Assembly (NCBI GenBank): GCA_946479805.1
Contig: CAMLHP010000093.1
Location: forward strand, 1 to 8,459
Reading direction: 5' to 3'
Origin: an uncultured Gemmatimonadota bacterium
Lineage (GTDB): Bacteria > Gemmatimonadota > Gemmatimonadetes > Gemmatimonadales > GWC2-71-9
Length of the DNA: 8,459 nt
This document shows, one piece after another, positions 5,369 through 8,459 of the stretch (within the stretch, counting starts at the first letter, position 1; the number at the start of each line of letters is the position of its first letter). A program made the translations under genes and the position numbers. The notes under the pieces were generated by a model, which saw only the letters and a list, made by a program, of their open reading frames with translations, had not been told where the DNA came from and ran no database searches.

Positions 5369-6364
5369 TCAGCCCCACCGCAGTGCCGCCGAGCCCCACA
5401 TGAATCCGGACCCAAATGCTGTCATGACAACGAGATCACCGTCGCCCAGACGGGCGGCGCGAACGCATTCATCCAAGGCTATTGGGATGGTAGCCGCGGT
5501 GGTGTTCCCAAAGCGCTGGATGTTGTTGTAGACCTGGTCTCCCCTGAGGGCCAGTGACTTCTGCACCATCTCGGAGATGCGGAGGTTGGCCTGATGGGGG
5601 ATCAGCAGTGCAATGTCGGAGGGTGCAAGGCCGAGCCGTGCGAGCAGCGCGCTCACGGTCTCCGGCATCCTCACGATGGCGTTCCGGAACACCTCGCGGC
5701 CTTCCATTGCAAGAAAGTGCCGGCCCTCCTCAACCATCTCCTTGGTGATCCGAGGGTGGTACATCGAGCCCGGGGCATCGACCCAGAGTCGCTCCGCCTG
5801 GCTTCCGTCGGTATGCAGGTCGAATCCCAGAACTCCCCGATCGTCCCGTCCTGAAGGACCAAGCACCACCGCACCGGCTCCGTCAGCAAAGATCACTGCC
5901 GTGTCCCGGCCGGCGGTGGACAAATCCATCCCAGTGCTCTGTACCTCGCACCCCACCAGCAGGATCCGGCGGTACTGTCCCGAGCTGATCCATGCGTCGG
6001 CCACCGACAGTCCATAGATGAAGCCGCTGCACTGCGCGCGAACGTCGAGCGCCGGGATGGGGCCGGCGTCGAGCTGCCGCTGCAGGTACACGCCATTCCC
6101 CGGGGCGAAGTGGTCAGGGGTGGATGTGGCGTAGACGATGGCATCGATGTCGGCGGGCCCGAGCCCGGCGGCGTCCAGTGCCCGGCGGCTGGCGGCGATT
6201 GCCAGCGAGGCACCGGTTTCGCCGGGGCTGACCCAGCGGCGCTGCTCGATGCCGGTACGGGTCCGGATCCACTCGTCGCTGGTGTCCATCATCGCGGCCA
6301 GGTCGTCGTTGGTCACGATCCGGTCGGGCACGGCCATGCCGGTGCCCAGTATGGTCGAAGTCAT
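5369..6364 (-). CDS. fabH: Beta-ketoacyl-ACP synthase III (KAS III)
   Basis: A 331-residue thiolase-fold condensing enzyme that joins an acyl-CoA primer to malonyl-ACP to begin type II fatty acid synthesis in the cytoplasm. The catalytic triad is complete: Cys112 in AQCSGFIYGL, His257 in IPHQAN and Asn287 in FGNTTAATIP. Other family features are the N-terminal ILGTGMAVPDRIVTN, SDEWIRTRTGIEQRRW (29-44), FADGAGAVVLG (159-169) and the C-terminal AFGSGFMWGSA. It is slightly longer than the E. coli enzyme (317), with extra residues between Cys and His. I chose ATG at 6364 because MTSTILGTG aligns with the family start. An upstream ATG at 6427 would add 21 residues of non-family sequence. No strong ribosome binding site precedes 6364. 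It is not in a fab cluster here; it diverges from the gene at 6477 and is followed by a small membrane protein. Confidence 0.95.
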   Translation of the reverse strand: MTSTILGTGMAVPDRIVTNDDLAAMMDTSDEWIRTRTGIEQRRWVSPGETGASLAIAASRRALDAAGLGPADIDAIVYATSTPDHFAPGNGVYLQRQLDAGPIPALDVRAQCSGFIYGLSVADAWISSGQYRRILLVGCEVQSTGMDLSTAGRDTAVIFADGAGAVVLGPSGRDDRGVLGFDLHTDGSQAERLWVDAPGSMYHPRITKEMVEEGRHFLAMEGREVFRNAIVRMPETVSALLARLGLAPSDIALLIPHQANLRISEMVQKSLALRGDQVYNNIQRFGNTTAATIPIALDECVRAARLGDGDLVVMTAFGSGFMWGSAALRWG

Positions 6365-6463
6365 GCCTGAAGTTACGGCAACAGCGTGAACCGGGGGAAT
6401 AGCCGAGGCTGGAAAGTGGGTGCACATTCGGGGACCCCTGCCCCCACCGGGTCACCTTCTGTC

Positions 6464-6470
6464 GGGAGGA
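6464..6470 (+). promoter_or_regulatory. Ribosome binding site deciding the start at 6477
   Basis: GGGAGGA lies six bases before ATG at 6477. It is a near-ideal Shine-Dalgarno match and excludes the longer reading from 6420, whose first 19 residues are proline and glycine rich and lack a hydrophobic start. Confidence 0.75.
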
Positions 6471-6476
6471 GTCGGT

Positions 6477-7034
6477 ATGGTCACGCTGGCTGCGCTCTGG
6501 CTTCCCATCCTGCTTTCGGCCGTGCTGGTGTTCATCGTCAGCTCGATACTCAACACCGTTATTCCATGGCATCATGGCGACTATCCGGCGCCACCGGACC
6601 AGGATGGCGTAATGGCCGCGCTGCGGCCCTTTGCGATCCCACCCGGCGACTACATGATGCCAAGGTGCAAGGGCGCGGCGGAGATGAAGTCGCCCGAATA
6701 CCTGGAGAAGCTGAAACAGGGACCGGTAGTGATGATGACGGTGCTGCCCCCAGGCAACCTCTCGATGACCGGCAGCCTGGTGCAGTGGTTCCTGTTCTGT
6801 GCAGTCGTGGGACTCTTCGCCGCATATGTGGCGAGCCGGGCGCTGCCGGCCGGGGCCGATTACCTGCGGGTGTTTCAGCTGGCGGGGACCACGGCGTTCT
6901 GCGCCTATGCCCTGGCGCAGGCGCAGCAGTCGATCTGGTTCAGGCGGAAGTGGAGCACGACTTTCAAGACGATGCTGGATGGGCTGGTGTACGGCCTGCT
7001 GACGGGGGGCGTGATGGGATGGTTGTGGCCATAA
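6477..7034 (+). CDS. Four-helix integral membrane protein of unknown function
   Basis: A 185-residue protein with predicted helices at about 3-25, 99-121, 132-150 and 165-183. A long polar loop (26-98) between helices 1 and 2 carries the notable strings WHHGDY (31-36), [15 protein letters not shown] (48-62), [13 protein letters not shown] (71-83) and [12 protein letters not shown] (89-100). The patterned prolines, glycines and charged residues look conserved, and it resembles a recurrent uncharacterised membrane family of environmental bacteria. I know no assigned function and see no catalytic triad; the two adjacent histidines (H32, H33) and C64 are the only obvious metal-capable residues. 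The strong ribosome binding site fixes ATG at 6477. It is divergent from fabH across a 112-base gap with no convincing promoter for either side, and convergent with the DUF5916 gene. Confidence 0.85.
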   Translation: MVTLAALWLPILLSAVLVFIVSSILNTVIPWHHGDYPAPPDQDGVMAALRPFAIPPGDYMMPRCKGAAEMKSPEYLEKLKQGPVVMMTVLPPGNLSMTGSLVQWFLFCAVVGLFAAYVASRALPAGADYLRVFQLAGTTAFCAYALAQAQQSIWFRRKWSTTFKTMLDGLVYGLLTGGVMGWLWP

Positions 7035-7105
7035 CCACTAGTCGTTTGCAATCAGTGGTTAGTGGGGAGTGGACGGGATATTCCTCCCACTCCCCACTAA
7101 CCACT
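7033..7105. terminator. Perfect 19-bp inverted repeat, probable bidirectional terminator
   Basis: AGTGGTTAGTGGGGAGTGG (7054-7072) is exactly mirrored by CCACTCCCCACTAACCACT (7087-7105) around a 14-base loop, between convergent genes ending at 7034 and 7116. On the plus strand the stem is followed by CCCCGCTTTTCT, a short offset T-run. No T-run follows on the minus strand. The left arm is itself three heptamers beginning AGTGG. An extra AACCACT at 7033-7039, starting inside the TAA stop, can pair with AGTGGTT at 7054-7060, also across 14 bases, forming an alternative hairpin. Confidence 0.65.
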
Positions 7106-7115
7106 CCCCGCTTTT

Positions 7116-8459
7116 CTACTGTCGTATGAGGTAGCTCACCTTCAGGAACAGCCCGTCGCTTTCGCGCTGCAGGTTCCGGAAGCGGAACGCGCCGGTGTCG
7201 CGCACGGTGGTGCCATAACCCAGGAAAACCGCGGTCCCGGGAGTAGGCTCGTAGGCGGCGAGGAGGTCGGTGCGGAAGCCATTGGCGTCGTCGCCAGAGT
7301 CGATGGTTCCGCCAACCGCCAGTGGAAGTCCGGTTTCGGGATCCTGCAGCGCCGAGCGCCGTTCCGCCTGGTACTCGGTGATCAGCCGGAAGAAGAGTGA
7401 CCTCCTCGGCTGATACTCGACCTTGAGCCTGGGGATGAAGGCGCGGGCAAACTCGGAGTCGTCGCTCGCCCGGAAGATCCGAACGAGCGCGGCCTCGAGT
7501 TCCACCCGCATCGATGTTGCCGGCCGCAGGTTGAGTCCCGCTTCCAGTTCATATCCGTAGCCTTCGGCGGCCTCGTCAAAGATCGCTGCCTGGCCATAGC
7601 TGGCACTGAAGTCGGCGCCAAAGCTCTGATACGTCGGCGTCTCGATGCCGGCGCTCACACTGAACATGTTGTCGATTTCATCGACCGGCGAGTAGGGCGC
7701 CGGACCGCCGCCGCCAACTACCGTGTAGTCAGAGAAATCGGCCGGGTCAAACCGCACGAAGTCTCGATGCAAGCCGGCCTCCAGCTGCCAGCCGCCCCGG
7801 ATGCTGAGGTCGGCGTTGATCTCCTCGGAACCTTCCATCCCCTCATCGAGCGCAAAGTTCGAGTAATCCCAGAGTCGGTTGAGCCCGAAGAAGGTGGTGA
7901 AGTTCTCGATCAGCGCCCCCCGCGGACCATAGAACGAAAGCCGGTTGAAGGCCCGTCCGGTGATTATGCCGGTGCGGTTTACGAAACCAGTACGAGTAAC
8001 GAAGTCGGGGGAGATTCCATTCAGGTTGTAGTTGAACCCCCAACTCCTGCCGGTTCGGTCGAACTCGGCCTTCCAGACCGGCCCATCGCGGACCACATCT
8101 CCCTCGGCGGTCCAGCCGTTGGCGAGCTGCGCCTCGACGAAATAGAGCCGGGCAAAGACAATGTGGGCGTCGGCCGATACGACCCGGTTGTAATCGCCGC
8201 CTCGCTCGCGGTCGGTGACGGTAATGCCGGTGGTGGACGCCGAGCCAAGGTCATAGCGCAGGCGACCCACGTTGAAGACCGCGTTGCCGTCAGGCGCATC
8301 GTCCACTGCCGCAAGGTAGGCGGCGGTGAACTTGCCGAACTTGCCGGTGAACTTGCCACCCGCAATCGGGTTGCCGATCTGCCGGGTATACACCAGCTGG
8401 TTGGGAGTGGCGAAGAGCTCGATGCCCTCGAGGAAGAAGGGGCGCTTCTCCTCGAAGAA
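7116..8459 (-). CDS. DUF5916 outer-membrane-type protein, C-terminal part
   Basis: The last 447 residues of a protein whose start lies beyond the right edge; the frame is open to 8459. The hallmark of DUF5916 is present at the edge, FFEEKRPFFLEGIELF, followed by LVYTRQIG. A second family feature is ISPDFVTRTGFVNRTGI, and the end is FLKVSYLIRQ. Family members usually exceed 700 residues and carry a signal peptide and an N-terminal CBM9-like domain, both of which would be outside the window. The visible part is dense in alternating aromatic and polar strands, consistent with an outer-membrane beta-barrel. Function in the family is unknown; associations with carbohydrate or peptide uptake are suggestions only. 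A GTG at 8393 is an internal codon, not the start, since family sequence continues upstream of it. It is truncated by the window edge, not by mutation. Confidence 0.9.
   Translation of the reverse strand, partial: FFEEKRPFFLEGIELFATPNQLVYTRQIGNPIAGGKFTGKFGKFTAAYLAAVDDAPDGNAVFNVGRLRYDLGSASTTGITVTDRERGGDYNRVVSADAHIVFARLYFVEAQLANGWTAEGDVVRDGPVWKAEFDRTGRSWGFNYNLNGISPDFVTRTGFVNRTGIITGRAFNRLSFYGPRGALIENFTTFFGLNRLWDYSNFALDEGMEGSEEINADLSIRGGWQLEAGLHRDFVRFDPADFSDYTVVGGGGPAPYSPVDEIDNMFSVSAGIETPTYQSFGADFSASYGQAAIFDEAAEGYGYELEAGLNLRPATSMRVELEAALVRIFRASDDSEFARAFIPRLKVEYQPRRSLFFRLITEYQAERRSALQDPETGLPLAVGGTIDSGDDANGFRTDLLAAYEPTPGTAVFLGYGTTVRDTGAFRFRNLQRESDGLFLKVSYLIRQ

Noticed and set aside
4918..5415. Extension of the BlaI reading frame to 296 residues.
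   Set aside because: The extra N-terminus runs antisense-out-of-frame through the membrane protein gene, the promoter and the operator, and has no homology pattern. BlaI proteins are about 120-130 residues.
6365..6427. N-terminal extension of FabH to ATG 6427.
   Set aside because: KAS III enzymes begin with the ILGTG strand a few residues after Met. The 21 added residues match nothing and are not a clear targeting signal.
6420..6476. Longer start for the 185-residue membrane protein.
   Set aside because: The strong Shine-Dalgarno at 6464-6470 would lie inside the gene, and the extra residues precede the first membrane helix with a proline-rich tail.

Overview
The window is high-GC bacterial chromosomal DNA. 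The gene set points to Gemmatimonadota or a close relative: a TonB-independent-looking DUF5916 barrel protein, a DUF3187-type envelope protein, a BlaI/M56 pair whose sensor is made of HEAT repeats, and many N-terminal signal peptides ending in AxA. This taxonomic call is inferred from protein style and not from a marker gene.

Layout from left to right. Positions 1-54 are an octamer tandem repeat cut by the window edge. A plus-strand gene for an exported beta-rich protein of probable DUF3187 type follows (56-1036). A 104-base convergent gap with short direct repeats separates it from a four-gene minus-strand operon running from 4917 down to 1141. In transcription order the operon encodes a BlaI-type repressor, a BlaR1-like M56 membrane metalloprotease with eight HEAT repeats after its last membrane helix, an exported protein made almost wholly of HEAT repeats, and a small YggX-like protein with four cysteines. 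The first three genes overlap (ATGA and TGATG junctions), and the fourth starts 20 bases after the third. A perfect 14-bp BlaI-type palindrome, inside a 32-bp imperfect palindrome, sits on the predicted promoter in front of blaI.

Upstream of that promoter, also on the minus strand, are a 99-residue membrane protein (5007-5306) and fabH (5369-6364). Divergent from fabH is a 185-residue four-helix membrane protein (6477-7034) of no known function. A perfect 19-bp inverted repeat built from AGTGG heptamers separates it from the 3' end of a DUF5916 outer-membrane-type protein (7116 to beyond the right edge).

Functional reading: the best candidate for an undescribed system is the BlaI operon. The repressor, protease and operator are those of the beta-lactam sensing BlaI/BlaR1 circuit. 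The usual penicillin-binding sensor is replaced by a periplasmic HEAT solenoid, and a second exported HEAT solenoid is encoded immediately downstream. This suggests an envelope sensing circuit that works by protein-protein contact and not by beta-lactam acylation. That function is inference; the gene order, overlaps, motifs and operator are visible in the sequence. No RNA genes, IS elements, CRISPR arrays or attachment sites were seen.
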